Notes: a model not told the origin generated them from the sequence alone. A stretch of DNA of 64,000 bases from Pieris napi (GCF_905475465.1 NC_062238.1:7110501-7174500), one strand, 5' to 3'. Shown: positions 11,193-23,611, counted from the stretch's first letter. Made by a program: numbers and translations.

Positions 11193-12132
11193 GAATTTAC
11201 TTTCAACATCGTAAAAATTGTGTTGGTATCTTTATAGTATCTACTCGTATAGTGACAGGAGCTTTGTTAGGCAAAATTTACTTTACAATTTATCACTATA
11301 ATATTAATATAAAAATTATAGAATTCTGTAAATAAAAAGAGATTGTCAGCAAATATTAGTATTAATTAAATTATGATTTAAAAAAAATATATAAAATTCA
11401 GATTTAAGAATATCAGGTGCTTAAACCCATAAATACTATTACATGTGACATCGGTTTACCCTTCAAAGTTATACAATAGTGCGTATGCCATTGTTTGGTG
11501 GAATCGGGTCAGGGGTGGGAAGGGAGTTAGAATAATATATACCTATTGAATCTTGACTTAATCTTGGAATTCTATAGTATTGTGTCTTTTGTCCAGCCGT
11601 TCCATAGAATTTACACAAGTCGAAATTGTATCAAGTTACGCGCGATTCAAGTGAAGAAGCTTTTATTAAATAAATAGACGCTACTAATGAGCAGATACAT
11701 CTTTACGTTTAAAGTTCTTTAAAATTTTTACTAATGAGCCATACAAGTACTCTTTAAAATATTTATACCTTTTTAATGAAAACATCCCGGATACTAATAG
11801 AAATCACGAAACATTCATAATATTAAAAGATGGTAAATATTCCATTTATTAATTAAATCTAAAAAGTTTTTATTCATAATTACGCAATTATGTAATTAAA
11901 ACGCTATTTTTCAAATATGCTTTCAAAGTTATTTATTAATTGCCTCGCTACGCCGTTTATTATGGGATTGCAAAGTTTGCCATGACCTAAGTTCCGGGAT
12001 ATTGGGCAGTATGCCATGTGGAACTTATATAAGGTGCTGCGTAGCGCGTCGTCGCCGTAGAGGTCTCGTAGACTCGTAGACAGTATTGTGTCTAGGAAGA
12101 TAATTTTAAGATATGAGACTTTTATAGTACAA
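11193..12132. other. Unannotated AT-rich DNA
   Basis: Nothing supported was seen. Confidence 0.4.
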
Positions 12133-12505
12133 CTAGCATACCGGCCAAGCGTTGCTGTGGCTGAGGTTTTTGTTATATTACATAGTAGTAAAGGTTAACG
12201 GTGGAAGAACTTAGAACACCAGTCATGGGGACCACCATGCTTTGGTGGTTATGCCATAAAATTTTAGCTTATGTGAAACGTTGGCACTTTCAACACAGCG
12301 CCATCTGTTAGAATTGTGACTATCAAATAATAAACAAATATTTTGCATTAAAATAATATTGCGGGTATAAATTAAGATGTTAGCTATCCTATCTTTTAAA
12401 TTAGATCAAACAGCACACGATGTGCAAATTTGATTGAAATCGGTTAAGTAGTTTAGGAGTCCATAGCGGGCAAACAACGTGACGCGTAATTTATATATAT
12501 TAAGA
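12133..12505 (-). mobile_element. Non-autonomous Helitron, copy 1 of a sister pair
   Basis: On the minus strand it starts TCTTAATATATATAAATTAC directly after A and ends CCGGTATGCTAG before T, so it sits between A and T. The subterminal GCCACAGCAACGCTTGGC can fold as a stem (GCCA/TGGC and AGC/GCT around AAC). At 373 bp it has no ORF and would depend on an autonomous Helitron for movement. It is close kin of the copy at 12912. Confidence 0.85.
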
Positions 12506-12911
12506 TTTCTAGACATGTCACATGTTATAAGTTTATAACGATAAATAATTTGGTATAGGACTTCAACTGTTTAATAAATTGTGATAGAATCTGACGAAAT
12601 TTAAGAACAGGAATAGGTATAAAAATAATAATCCTAAGAAATTTCTTTTCGTTCGTTTAAAAATATTTATTTAAGATATTAATTAAGCGAACGCCTTTTA
12701 ACTGAAACTTTGTATTTAAAGCTTTATCATTATAAGAATTTGTCTTAAAATATCCTACAGTTTCGATAACAATGCGCCGCGTCTACAAATTTTTATTACC
12801 AAACTTACTTTATCTTGGAATTCAGTTTCGAAATAGAAAGATCTGGTTAAGATTTAAATCTTAAAATACCCAGTAACCCAAATTGAATACGTTTTTGGAA
12901 TTTATAAACTA

Positions 12912-13288
12912 CTAGCAGACCGGCCAAGCGTTGCTGTGGCTAAGGTTTTTGTTATATTACATAGTAGCAAACTATTCAAGGGAAACGGTAGGAGAGCACC
13001 AGTCATGGGGACCACCATGCTGTTTTGGTGGTTATGCCATTAAATTGTAGCTTATGTGAAACGTTGGTACTTTCAACACAGCGCCATCTGTTAGAATTGT
13101 GACTATCAAATAATAAACAAATATTTTGCAATAAAATAATATTGCGGGTATAAATTGAGATGTAAGCTATCCTATCTTTTAAGTTGGATCAAACTACACA
13201 CGGTGTGCAAATTTGATTGATATCGGTTCGGTAGTTTAGGAGTCCATAGCGGACAAACAACGTGACACGTAATTTATATATACTAAGA
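12912..13288 (-). mobile_element. Non-autonomous Helitron, copy 2 of a sister pair
   Basis: This copy has the same structure and orientation as the one at 12133: TCTTAGTATATATAAATTAC at its start, GCCACAGCAACGCTTGGC hairpin and a CTAG end flanked by T. The copies share long identical blocks (for example 'GCGCCATCTGTTAGAATTGT') with scattered differences and small indels in the 'GGTAGGAGAGCACC' region. The 406 bp between them is unrelated, so this is two insertions or a dispersed duplication, not a simple tandem. Confidence 0.85.
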
Positions 13289-13637
13289 TAAAGCTCCAAT
13301 TCTGTTTTTTTTAACTTCGAACTAAGAATCAAGACTGCAAATGAGAAATTTCTGAGTTTATTATCAATATTTTATGATGTTATCTGCTAATTTCATTTAA
13401 TGAACTATTTAGTAATATTCTAAAATGATAGTTTCATAAACAACTAAATTCAAAACGTAAAAAACATACACTACTAATAAACTGAACAATAGTAGTTTTG
13501 TGAATAGCATTATTACGATTGTAAAACGAATAGATTTTACGTATAAACGTTATGACTAATATTCTTTGGTGATGCCTGAAAATATCGTTTGTTCGCCATC
13601 GCCCCGCTCGTTTGCCTCAGAACTATTTAAATAATGT
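13289..13637. other. Unannotated DNA
   Basis: Nothing supported was seen. Confidence 0.4.
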
Positions 13638-13873
13638 GATTGTAACCTTTAATGAGATTGTAAACTGTCGAAAGATTGTCAACTCAACATACTGCTTGCA
13701 ATTTAACGTATTATTATTCGGTAGTTATATGAAATTGTTGGGAAGTAAAATTAATCTGTAATTGACCAAAGAAGTTTGAATGATAACTAAGTTAGTGTAG
13801 TACAATCTACCGAATACCGATAACCGATAACCGATAGATTACAATCTAACGGTTTTTACAATTTTACGTTAAC
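13638..13873 (+). mobile_element. Family P MITE, left end missing
   Basis: It enters the left arm at GATTGTAACC...GAGATTGTAAACTGTCG, continues through the core 'AATCTGTAATTGACCAAAG' and ends TTTTACGTTAAC. It lacks the left terminal ATGTCACCG. Near the right end is a triplicated CCGATA (ACCGATAACCGATAACCGAT), shared only with the 20.5-kb copy, which marks a subfamily. Confidence 0.8.
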
Positions 13874-14197
13874 AAATACATGAAATGCAACGAAATGAAA
13901 ATGTCCAAACAATACTCAACAGTAAATAAACAAATGTTTTTAGTCCAAAGGGTATTTAAATTTTGAAATAGAAGCAATTGATCAACGTGCTCTTACAATT
14001 GTGTGAAAATGCTTAGAAACATTCTATTAATTTCTTTTGATAAAAGGTCCTGCAGAATACTTTGTTAAGTGACCATTGTTCACCAACAAAGAGAGACCAA
14101 GTCATTTTGTATTCGTAAACATTTCTTTATCATCCCTTGATTATAAATAATTTTGTGTGTTTATCATGAAATTTCAGAGTTCAAAGCTATTGAAACC
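13874..14197. other. Unannotated DNA
   Basis: Nothing supported was seen. Confidence 0.35.
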
Positions 14198-14200
14198 TAA

Positions 14201-15463
14201 TAGACCAGTGCCGATAATTTTTGAAACCAAAAAAAATTACAGTAGGATGAAACCCATTAGAAAAGCAGGGGGATATGATCAAAATGAAAGGAAAAATAAA
14301 TTACGGTCGATCTGAGGTCGGGAAGGGGTAGGGGGGGGAGGTTTAAGGGTAAAAAACGGTTTATCTCGATTTCCGGCAAAACTAAAAGTCCTATCGAAGA
14401 AAGTTAAATGGCAAAGTTGTAGGTAATAAAAAGATCTTAAACTTTTGTATTCACACATTTTTCACATAACCTCAAAATTGGTGTGAAAAATTCAAAAAAC
14501 CAAGTTTTTGGTTTTTTATTTTTATCTTTTACAAAAATTTATTTTTTTAAACGAAATTTGGTGAAAACTTACCTTATTATGTCCCAAATATACTGTAATT
14601 TATTTGATTAAAAATATTTATTTTTTCACCTTATTTTGAATTAATATCGAAAAAACACCCTAATTTTCAATCGAAAATTCTGACGTCAAAATTTCAGCTT
14701 TTTTCAAAAATTTGGTATGCTTTCAGTTCGTTGAAATCTCTACTTTCCTATGGTAAAAAAATATATATATATTACCATAGTAAATCTTCTTCGTATTTCA
14801 TAGAGAAGTAGGGAAGGTTATGACGGGTCTGGGCGTTACTGCACACGATGTTTTGCATTTTCTGAGAAGATTTACTATGGTAATATATATATATTTTTTT
14901 ACCATAGGAAAGTAGAGATTTCAACGAACTGAAAGCATACCAAATTTTTGAAAAAAGCTGAAATTTTGACGTCAGAATTTTCGATTGGAAATTAGGGTGT
15001 TTTTTCGATATTAATTCAAAATAAGGTGAAAAAATAAATATTTTTAATCAAATAAATTACAGTATATTTGGGACATAATAAGGTAAGTTTTCACCAAATT
15101 TCGTTTAAAAAAATAAATTTTTGTAAAAGATAAAAATAAAAAACCAAAAACTTGGTTTTTTGAATTTTTCACACCAATTTTGAGGTTATGTGAAAAATGT
15201 GTAAATACAAAAGTTTTAGATCTTTTTATTACCTACAACTTTGCCGTTTAACTTTCTTCGATAGGACTTTTAGTTTTGCCGGAAATCGAGATAAACCGTT
15301 TTTTACCCTTAAACCTCCCCCCCCTACCCTTCCCGACCTCAGATCGACCGTAATTTATTTTTCCTTTCATTTTGATCATATCCCCCTGCTTTTCTAATGG
15401 GTTTCATCCTACTGTAATTTTTTTCACTTTTTATTTATTTTGAAGGCTATCTGCACTGGTCTA
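14201..15463. mobile_element. Snapback element S1, about 590-bp inverted arms
   Basis: The left arm (14201-14790) and right arm (14865-15463) are near-perfect reverse complements around a 74-bp loop. The tips read TAGACCAGTGC, and the element lies between TAA direct repeats (14198-14200 and 15464-15466). The outer 30 bp of the two arms differ (CCGATAATTTTTGAAACC against AGATAGCCTTCAAAATAAAT), while the rest match almost base for base. There is no coding region. The 66-codon frame at 15197 lies in the right arm and reappears at 51316 because that arm is repeated there. Non-autonomous, with 3-bp target duplications as in Harbinger-type elements, but the family is not proven. Confidence 0.9.
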
Positions 15464-15658
15464 TAAGTTTAGCTTCTCGAAACTTACGCTTTGACTAAAG
15501 TTGTTCTTCAAAATTAAACCGCGAAAGACTAGATGATTAGAAAATAGCATTTCTTAAGTATGCTTGCTACCTAGAGATGTGTTTTGTATGTATGTCAATA
15601 TTTAATAATACAAAAAAAAAAATGTTATATAAAGTACATCACTAATATTTATATTATA

Positions 15659-15982
15659 CTAGCGGATCCGATAGACGTTAACATGTACACACGTCTTACA
15701 TACAAAAATGAAAAAGTAAATTATTCTCAACTAAACTTGAACACATAATTTTTTTTGTGAAAATCTGTCCAGCCGTTTAGGAGCTTAATTCCGCATTACA
15801 GCTGTTTATTTGCTGTATAGATAAATAACCTAGATACCGACTGCAGGGCCATCTGTGGGTCTTATTTATGAATCTGAACCATCCAGGGTGCCATCCAAAA
15901 GCTTACAAAAACTTCATTCGAATCGGTCCAGCCGTTTACTTCATCCATCCATCCATCAGTCCAGGAGTTCACTTCATAGATA
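15659..15982 (-). mobile_element. Helitron-like fragment, possibly composite
   Basis: The minus strand ends 'ACGTCTATCGGATCCGCTAG' before T, related to the 27.8-kb Helitron. The body has two 'TCCAGCCGTTTA' motifs (near 15768 and 15920) and 'ACCGACTGCAG' followed by GCCATCTG, which suggests two related elements joined. The 5' limit is uncertain. Confidence 0.55.
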
Positions 15983-17351
15983 TTGTTCATACTTCGATAT
16001 TAATAGTTTAACGTCAAATTGGTAACCATATCTCAACAAAACTGGAGCAATTTCTCCTGTGAAATATATTACCATTAAGCCACGGAGACTTTTATATAGT
16101 ACAGACGTGTTCACTGTTCAGTCTAATACGAAATAATCAATAAATAACAACTGTTAAGTTTTGGATAACCGAACTTTGTTTATCACAAAGGGACTTGGAC
16201 TAATCTGAGTTGGCTTCTTATCAAACGAGACTGTACATTAAACACGCTTTTAGCAATAAGTCAATCTTTTAGTTATCTATTTGTCGCAGTTATACTGTCA
16301 CAACTCGCTAAATTAAACCGTAATTGCAAATTGGCTCTCATTTGAATTATGTTATCAAATCGTAACTACAATTTTATATTAATTTAACTTAATCAATATA
16401 ATTATTTTCTACTCCCAACGACGTTTGCAAATGTTAATTCGTATCTATAGAGAAAACTTACGTTAGTCAAGATTTTTCTGATTCTGTAGTGGTATATAGG
16501 TAAGTAATGTCACCGTTTGATTGAAAGTATTGAAAAATAAAAGTGCGTGAGGATTTTAATGTAAGTACAGATATGATGTTTTTGAGTCAAATAAAGTAAT
16601 TTTTATTTATATTTATTATTTTGGATTATCCTACCAAACCTTAGATGTGGTAATGTTTACCACATAAAACATATTGTTAATTTAGTATTCTATAATTAAA
16701 CACTTAATTTGAGGGCATTATATAAAAAGAAAAACATTTCAGATAGCTCCCAACAAAATAAAACTAAACCTTAAAAAATAATTAAAGAAAACATACCCTT
16801 CAACAAAGTTATAACAGAAAGAATCCAAAATTTAGTATCCCACAAGACACAATCTATGACTCAAAAAGCAATACATGGCAAATACCGTGCGTGTCTGTCG
16901 TTTTGTCCCTATACTGATCCTATTATTATATATAGTTTAGATCGCAAATAAAAATTATCACGTGTATTATTATTTAAAGCATTCATTTCGTGATATTACA
17001 AAATTCAAGTTTAGATAATAAATGCTTTATTAGACTTAATATTAGGGCGATGTAATTATCAACGCTTTGCTTAATAATTCATTTACTATTTGTTTTAATT
17101 CTACGAAACCTCATTATGAAAAATCTAATTAATTACAGCGGGTTTACTGTTACATTCATTAAAAAGATTAAACGAGATAGCGGCTCTTGAAAATGTCCAA
17201 AGATATTCTGTAATTTGAGACTGCAACGCAATTAAATTAGTATTGACTTAATGTAGTCCTATTGTTTTTTTTAAAAGCCTTTTAGTAGAATTGTTAGACA
17301 TCCTACGTATACAGATAGATTATAATTAAAAACTGACTTTTATAAAAAAAA
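15983..17351. other. Unannotated AT-rich DNA
   Basis: A donor-like TAG/GTAAGT occurs near 16500. Nothing else is supported. Confidence 0.35.
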
Positions 17352-17918
17352 GGGTGCGTGTACTTATGTACGCGCGTAAGAAGTTATACTTCTTTGGCTT
17401 TCTTTATATTTTTTTTTAATATTAAATATTTAATAATAAATATTTAACGTTAATAATTTAATAATAATTAATATTTAGTATATTATTCAATTATTAATTA
17501 ATATTAATAATAATAATTATTATTATTTATTATTTTATTATATATCATTATATATATATATCATTCAATTTAATAACTAGGTATGTTTCACAACCTTTTA
17601 ACTAAGTAAAAATAGGTCTTTGTGAAAAAGCATTGCTAAATTTCTTTGAAAAAATAATTAAAACCCCTTTATTTGTTTAAAAGGTACTACAAAAGTCATT
17701 ATGGTCATTCCAAATTCTTGGAATAGCTGCTAACTTCACGCATATTCTATTTCTTTTTATTTGTAGATTGTCTTATTCCCATCTCGCTGGCGCACGCTCG
17801 GAGCCCGGCTGGTTTTAAAACTTCATACTGACAATTTTGTGTCACGGTGCGCGCGCATTTAAAAATTTCACTCTCACCAATTTTTCATAACGCGCCTAAA
17901 GAAGTATAACTTCAAAAA
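17352..17918 (+). repeat. Family J repeat, copy 2 (long form)
   Basis: It begins GGGTGCGTGTACTTATGTAC, then GAAGTTATACTTCTTTGGC, and ends CGCGCCTAAAGAAGTATAAC plus TTC. The usual core is replaced by AT-only sequence (17400-17580). It is followed by a segment shared with copy 3: 'CATTATGGTCATTCCAAATTC' and 'ACTTCACGCATATTCTATTT'. Confidence 0.75.
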
Positions 17919-18108
17919 TATAATGCAATTTAAGTGTGTCAATTGTAAAAACTAAATGTGTATACACTCACACTGTAATACACTATATCTCAAGTAGGTA
18001 ATTGAAGAATAAAAGAGTATTTTTTTTGATGTTTATTGATGATTATACATCATTTATTATTTAATATATATTTGTGTGCTTGTTAGTAAAAACTAATAAA
18101 ATAAAAAA

Positions 18109-18682
18109 GGGTGCGTGTACTTATGTACGCGCTTAAGAAGTTATACTTCTTTGGCATTATTAAAAATAGTTTTTGATTGCATACAAATAATTAATTACAA
18201 TTAAATAATCAAAGACTGAAAAAGGAGTCATTATAGTCAATTAAGTTCAGTTTACATTTGAAAAATTAAATAAATAATTATTTATTATTATTCTCTTACA
18301 TTAAGTGTAACATAAATTCTATTTAGTTAAAAGTATATATTATTATATATTTAGAACATCTCTACCAAACACTAAGATGTATGCATGTATAGCTTTGGCA
18401 GTATTGCACAACATAAAATTAATAAATTTCTTTGAAAAAATAATTAAAACTCCTTATTTGTTTAAAAAGTAAATGACAAATGTCATTATGGTCATTCAAA
18501 ATTCTTGGCATACGAACTTCACGCATATTCTATTTCTTTTTACTTGTAGATTGTCCTATTCCTATCTTGCTCGCGCACGCTATAATCACACTCCCAATTT
18601 TGTGTCACAGGTGCGCGCGCATCGTAAAATTTCACTCTCATAAATTTTTCATAACGCGCCTAAAGAAGTATAACTTCAAAAA
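18109..18682 (+). repeat. Family J repeat, copy 3 (long form)
   Basis: It has the same ends as copy 2 and lies 190 bp downstream in the same orientation. It carries both the short-form core ('AAAGACTGAAAAAGGAGTC') and the extra segment 'ACTTCACGCATATTCTATTT'. The 18480-18800 ORF is a translation of this repeat. Confidence 0.75.
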
Positions 18683-19756
18683 TATGATAACACCTTTTAA
18701 TTCTTTCCCAAAAAACAATCACACAATCCGTTTCAACCAGATTGAAATGCTCTTCACTATTTATGTTGCCCTGGTACCTAAACCAGCTATGAATATATAA
18801 AATTGTCTTTGGTTGGTTAACCGTTCCAATAATTACCTATGGTGATGGTGAATTGTTTGTGCTTCTTCAACTGAATGGACAAACGTTTAAAATAAAATAT
18901 GATTTTATAATTATTGAATATATGTTAGAAATAGTAGCTTAGTCTAATATCACCGAAATAGCCTCTACTGCTGTCAGGAGGTTTTATAGTTAACAGTGGG
19001 AATTTTGGACTCCTAAGAAGGATATTCGGCAATAGTCACCCACACTGTTCATATACGGGTGAGCGAATGGCGTACGATTTTTGCTTTCTTTCAGCAAAGC
19101 AAGTGTTAATTGTGCATATAAAGAAGAAGCTATAAGTTGAGAATCGAACCTACTGGCATTGCTATCATTACTCAATCAATGTATAATTAAAATTTACTTT
19201 TCGGAATGATGAGTTCTTTATAATCTCATCACCAAATAAAAAGACTGAAGAAAAATTACTATAGGTTCGTATATATCATCTATCAACTTCGTGAATATGT
19301 TAAGATGCTTTCAAGTATATTTCCGTCCTATTATGTTGCTAGGCAACCAGCTCGTTGTTTTCTAATTATGAATATTATATTAAGAAGCTTCGTGCGCTAA
19401 GATTTGAACACGCCACATATTAAGTAATGCTCGACTGGAAATACAGTGCCATATGTATTATAATTATTAATGAAAATCGGCTTATGCTCTATTCTACCCA
19501 GCCTATTCAGTTTAAGCATAATTATTATAGTTATTACAAACAGGCCTAAGCCGACATTTAGGGCTTAAGTTCATCTTTTAGTCGTTGAATTATAAATGAG
19601 CCTAAAGAAAATGCACTCAAAGCCTTCGATTCTAACCCTTGGGACAAACCCAAAATTACTTATTTAACACCGAGACTGAGACAGATTTGATTTCGGAGTG
19701 GGTTATGAAATATTGTCTTCATCGATTTGAAGTGTTTTTTTTATTATCTAGTAGGT
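18683..19756. other. Unannotated DNA with an isolated B-box-like motif
   Basis: On the minus strand, AGTAGGTTCGATTCTCAAC near 19139-19157 resembles a Pol III B box. No A box or tRNA fold accompanies it, so a decayed SINE is the most that can be said. Confidence 0.25.
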
Positions 19757-19935
19757 AATGAAATAAAATAAAATAAAAAATAAAATATGTTTATTATGGA
19801 ACATCACATACATGTATCACTTATTCCACGTCATTAAATTTGAATTTGTAGGCATACTCATCGGCAAAGAAGACAGAGGGTGTAGGCCGAGAGAAAAAGC
19901 CGGCGTAAAAAACTCTTGGTACTCTTTTAAAATGT
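19757..19935 (-). repeat. Retroelement 3' end with (TTTTA)n tail
   Basis: On the minus strand the sequence runs 'AGAGTTTTTTACGCCGGC', 'CTACACCCTCTGTCTTC' and ends ATTTTATTTTTTATTTTATT. A-rich pentamer tails and the 'GCCGGCGTAAAAAACTC' block fit a lepidopteran non-LTR 3' end; the family is not identified. Confidence 0.45.
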
Positions 19936-20494
19936 AGAAGTTAAAAGACAATATGTGGCTGCAAAATATAATGCTGATACAAAAAGATCTTAATATGGAT
20001 TTTATGATTGAATTAATTTGTCTTTCTCAGTCAAATTGTGTATAATGAAAACAGAAAGCATATTATTTGATTATTACCCTGTCATTAGACTGTTGTCGTT
20101 TTATGTGTACAAGGGGGTTAGTGGTGCCTGACAATTATGTAATAGTGAAAAAAATTCAACCACATAAATAAAAGTATTTTGTCAAGGTATAAAGTATGTA
20201 CCGTATCTTGTGATGCAGCAGCATGTGTAACCGGCATCCCACCTACGCACTTGGTAGCGTTAGCTGGGAGCTGGGAGACATCTTTTAAAGGAGGGGTAAT
20301 GCCAGGAGTAGTGGTTTAGACTTCTGGAGGTAATCAACTTCTGGAAGGAATATCGATGGTTAATTTTTGGCTTCCGGCATTGCGCATGATAGAAGTAGAT
20401 TATTTTTTTAACTTCTATTGATCTGCCACAATTCTAAGTAAGTAGTCTCCGAAATAAGTATTTTTTCACTGGGAATAGAAAACCTCTGGTATAT
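19936..20494. other. Unannotated DNA
   Basis: Nothing supported was seen. Confidence 0.35.
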
Positions 20495-20764
20495 ATGTTA
20501 ACGTAAAATTGTAAAAACCGTTAGATTGTAATCTATCGGTTATCGGTTATCGGTATTCGGTAGATTGTACTACACTAACTTAGTTATCATTCAAACTTCT
20601 TTGGTCAATTACAGATTAATTTTACTTCCCAACAATTTCATATAACTACCGAATAATAATACGTTAATTTGTAAGCAGTTCGTTGAGGTTCACAATCATT
20701 CGTCAGTTTACAATCTCGCGAGATAGATTACAATCTAACGGTTTTTACAATTTTACGGTGACAT
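20495..20764 (-). mobile_element. Family P MITE, CCGATA subfamily
   Basis: This is complete, with ends ATGTTAACGTAAAATTG and CAATTTTACGGTGACAT, flanked by AT on each side (20493-20494, 20765-20766). Orientation is set by the GTTAAC end, which lies on the left here. The GTTAAC arm is shortened and carries GGTTATCGGTTATCGGTATT, the complement of the repeat in the 13.8-kb copy. No ORF. Confidence 0.85.
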
Positions 20765-20877
20765 ATACAAAATGTGTGCAACAAAACCACCCAAAAAGGT
20801 TGTTGTTTTAACCAAATATAAAAGTATAAAAACATGTCATATCTTAGTTCATAAAGAAAGTTTAGCTTTTCCTTTAG

Positions 20878-21018
20878 TTGTTTAAGGAAATAGCTAAAAG
20901 ATTAGTCGACATCACAGGAGATCGAAGAGCTGGCAGCTACCTCGGACAAAGAATAAGCCTAGCTATTCAAAGGGGGAACGCTGCCAGTATCTTCGGAACC
21001 TTACCTAAAGGGTTTTAA
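20878..21018 (+). pseudogene. LINE ORF C-terminal fragment
   Basis: One uninterrupted frame encodes LFKEIAKRLVDITGDRRAG followed by SYLGQRISLAIQRGNAAS and FGTLPKGF before tandem stops. I recall similar endings (RLVD.TGD.RAG..L.QRIS.AIQRGNAA) from insect retroelement polyproteins. AT-rich sequence without a clear tail follows. The upstream frame is closed by TAG, so this is a 5'-truncated or decayed piece. The clade is not assigned. Confidence 0.5.
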
Positions 21019-21639
21019 TAATATAAATTAGTTATATTGTATCTTTTAAGCTTTTCAGTTTGATAGAATGTTATTTTTACGTTGCTTAATTAATGTAGTA
21101 TTTATGAATATATTAAAATTTTCTTACTTCGTTTTGTTCTTATTTTAAATATACATCTTATATAAGCCATGAAATGTTTTATTTAAATGTAAACAAAAGA
21201 CGAATGGTTCTATTGTCACAAAAATTTTGCCGGGACATCTCGTAACACATAAACGTCGCAGAAAACACGGTAATAATTGTAAAATACGTGGGTACCCTGA
21301 AACTCGTTATCAGAGCCATTACTGAGGTTCTCGAAGAAAATAGCCGGTTAATGTGGAAACAGTGGACTTCAAGGACTTGTTAAGTTCATGATTTCTTGGG
21401 TTGGAGCAAATTAGAAACCAATTTTGCAGTTTAACTTTTGACCTTTCTGAAAATAAAGACATATAATTGTTTACAACTGTTTAAACCACAGACATTATTT
21501 AAACCACACATATTACGTATTTCATTGATCATTTTTGAAGACCATAAACATTTATTGTTTACCTAGAGACAATAGATGAACTGTAGAAATCATGGAGACA
21601 GTTGCAATTATAAATCTTGATTATTTTAAATATGGATTC
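21019..21639. other. Unannotated DNA
   Basis: Nothing supported was seen. Confidence 0.35.
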
Positions 21640-21650
21640 TTTTTTGATAA

Positions 21651-21955
21651 AATAAATAAATCAGTGGCGCTACAACCTCTTTAGATCTAGGCCTCAGATT
21701 TCTGAATCTGTTTCATGATTATTTTTCAATCTAATAGGCAAGTAGGTGATCAACCTTCAGTGCCTGACACACGCCGTCGACTTTTTGGGTCTAAGACATG
21801 TCGGTTTCCTCACGATGTTTACCTTCACCGTTCGAGCGAATGTTAAATGCGCACATAGAAATAAAGTCCATTGGTGCACAGCCGGGAATAGAACCTACGA
21901 CCTCAGGGATGAGAGTCGCACGCTGAAGCCACTAGGCCAACACTGCTTATATATA
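21651..21955 (-). repeat. SINE-1, most complete copy
   Basis: On the minus strand it reads AAGCAGTGTTGGCCTAGTGG (A box), 'GAGGTCGTAGGTTCTATTCC' (B box with one change), 'CCGACATGTCTTAGACCC', 'GTGTGTCAGGCACTGAAGG' and 'GTTGTAGCGCCACTG', then an (ATTT)n tail. TTTTTTGATAA stands at 21640-21650 and 21956-21966, an 11-bp target duplication. The 21746-22006 ORF is its antisense shadow. Confidence 0.9.
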
Positions 21956-21966
21956 TTTTTTGATAA

Positions 21967-23047
21967 CTGCGTGAAATTTAATCCATGTGAAGAGTTTGTT
22001 GAATAAATTCAGCCGATTATGTTTTCAATTTATTCCAAAAATAAATCTTTTATAGGATTGGACCGATTTAAGCTAGTTTTAAAAAGGATATAGCTTTTAA
22101 AACACGTATATTAATAACGATTTTTTGTTTTGTACACCAAATTTTATAATACTTGCAAAATGAATTTACTTGACACACGTGATCAAGACTTATACTTATC
22201 TGATCGAACTCATATCAAATAAATATATACAATATTATTATCAATAAGATGTAATATGCATAAAAGACTCTCAAAGTATTATGTACTGTATTTAAAAAGC
22301 ATAAAAGCAACATATTCATTTTATATCGATCTGCAAATAATTTATCGCAGCTATTTTAATATAGTGGATATGACAATACAATTCACCTCACCTTTTTTGT
22401 CATACCGTTACACGTCAAAACCTGATAAATACGACGCCTTTACTTCCACTATAGACATAATAAATTACCCAAGATACGCCGATTTCTACGTCATTTGTCG
22501 TCGACATGGTATTCAGGGGCTATCAACCTGATCTATAGAGCCATCCCGTTCGAAGGGTTTCGTATAAGTGAATATATTTTTCCAATTTCGCCCGGAGTCA
22601 CGCTTAGAAAAATGGCCTGAAGCACTCGTTCACGCTTGATGTCGGGCGCTATACAAATATCCAGGTGCTTTGATATAAGATTATATAAATACATATTTAT
22701 TTAACAATTACATATGAGCTAGGTAAATTTTTATTTTATAACTAATAGTGAACGATATAAATATTTACTGAGGTTTGGAAATATTGACAAATTTTATTGT
22801 AAATCAAAATTCTTCTGACATCTATTATGTGCCAACCTTAGCGAGAACATGGCTTATATCCGTCAGAATTTGGGTTCGCTTCCAGGCGATAATTGTTTCG
22901 CGATAATGTGTTCGGCTTAAGACTTTTTGATATAAAATCAACACAAATGTCATTCTATGGATATTGAATGGGTCTATATAGATTATAGTGGAAAGTATCA
23001 TTAGGGAAAAAATCTCAGTGGTCAAGATGGGCTAATTTATTAAAAAA
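21967..23047. other. Unannotated AT-rich DNA
   Basis: A 91-codon ORF (22256-22531) has no recognisable domain or codon pattern. Nothing supported. Confidence 0.35.
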
Positions 23048-23318
23048 GCACTACATCCATATAGATCTGGAACTCAGATTTGTGCATCTGTTTCGTGATC
23101 ATTTGTTTTTTCTGATAAGCAAGTAGGTTATCAGCCTTTTGTGCGTGGTATACTCCGTCGACTGTTTTCGACCTAAGGGATGTCGGTTTTCTCACTAAGT
23201 CTTCCATACAAGCGAGTGTTAAAAGCGACATAGACAGATAGTCTATTGGTGCATAGTCGGGGGCTCGAACCTACGACCTAAGGGAAAAGAGTCACACGCT
23301 GAAGCCGGACAACACTGC
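23048..23318 (-). repeat. SINE-1 copy, old
   Basis: On the minus strand AGGCAGTGTTGTCC starts the copy, and 'TAGGTTCGAGCCCCCGACT' is its B box. The rest follows the family with many substitutions and loses the final part of the 3' end. Confidence 0.8.
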
Positions 23319-23611
23319 CTCTACTGAATTGTACCACTATCACTACGTATTGTATGTGGTTAGTATAATTATTATCCTTTCAGCTATTAGGATAACATAT
23401 ACTCATATAACTCAATTGTAGTACGCCTTTGGATGTTGTCCAGAATATACATTTCCTTATTAATAGATAACTCTGAATTCACTAGATAAATGTTTCGTAC
23501 TTGGAAATAACAATAGACATATTATTCTAATTAACAATAAAATAGTAGCAGTAATTTGTCTTCCCTGTCTCCCTTTGACAGGTTTTGTATTTTCACTCTC
23601 TATAGTTACAC

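Noticed and set aside
15197..15397. 66-codon ORF, with a similar one at 51316-51522
   Set aside because: Both lie in the right arm of the snapback element. The similarity comes from shared repeat DNA, and the mirrored arm carries no equivalent frame.
17400..17580. Very AT-rich tract as a possible replication or scaffold-attachment region
   Set aside because: It lies inside a family J repeat and composition alone does not support a function.
22256..22531. 91-codon ORF
   Set aside because: Low-complexity AT-driven composition, no domain, no splice or promoter context.
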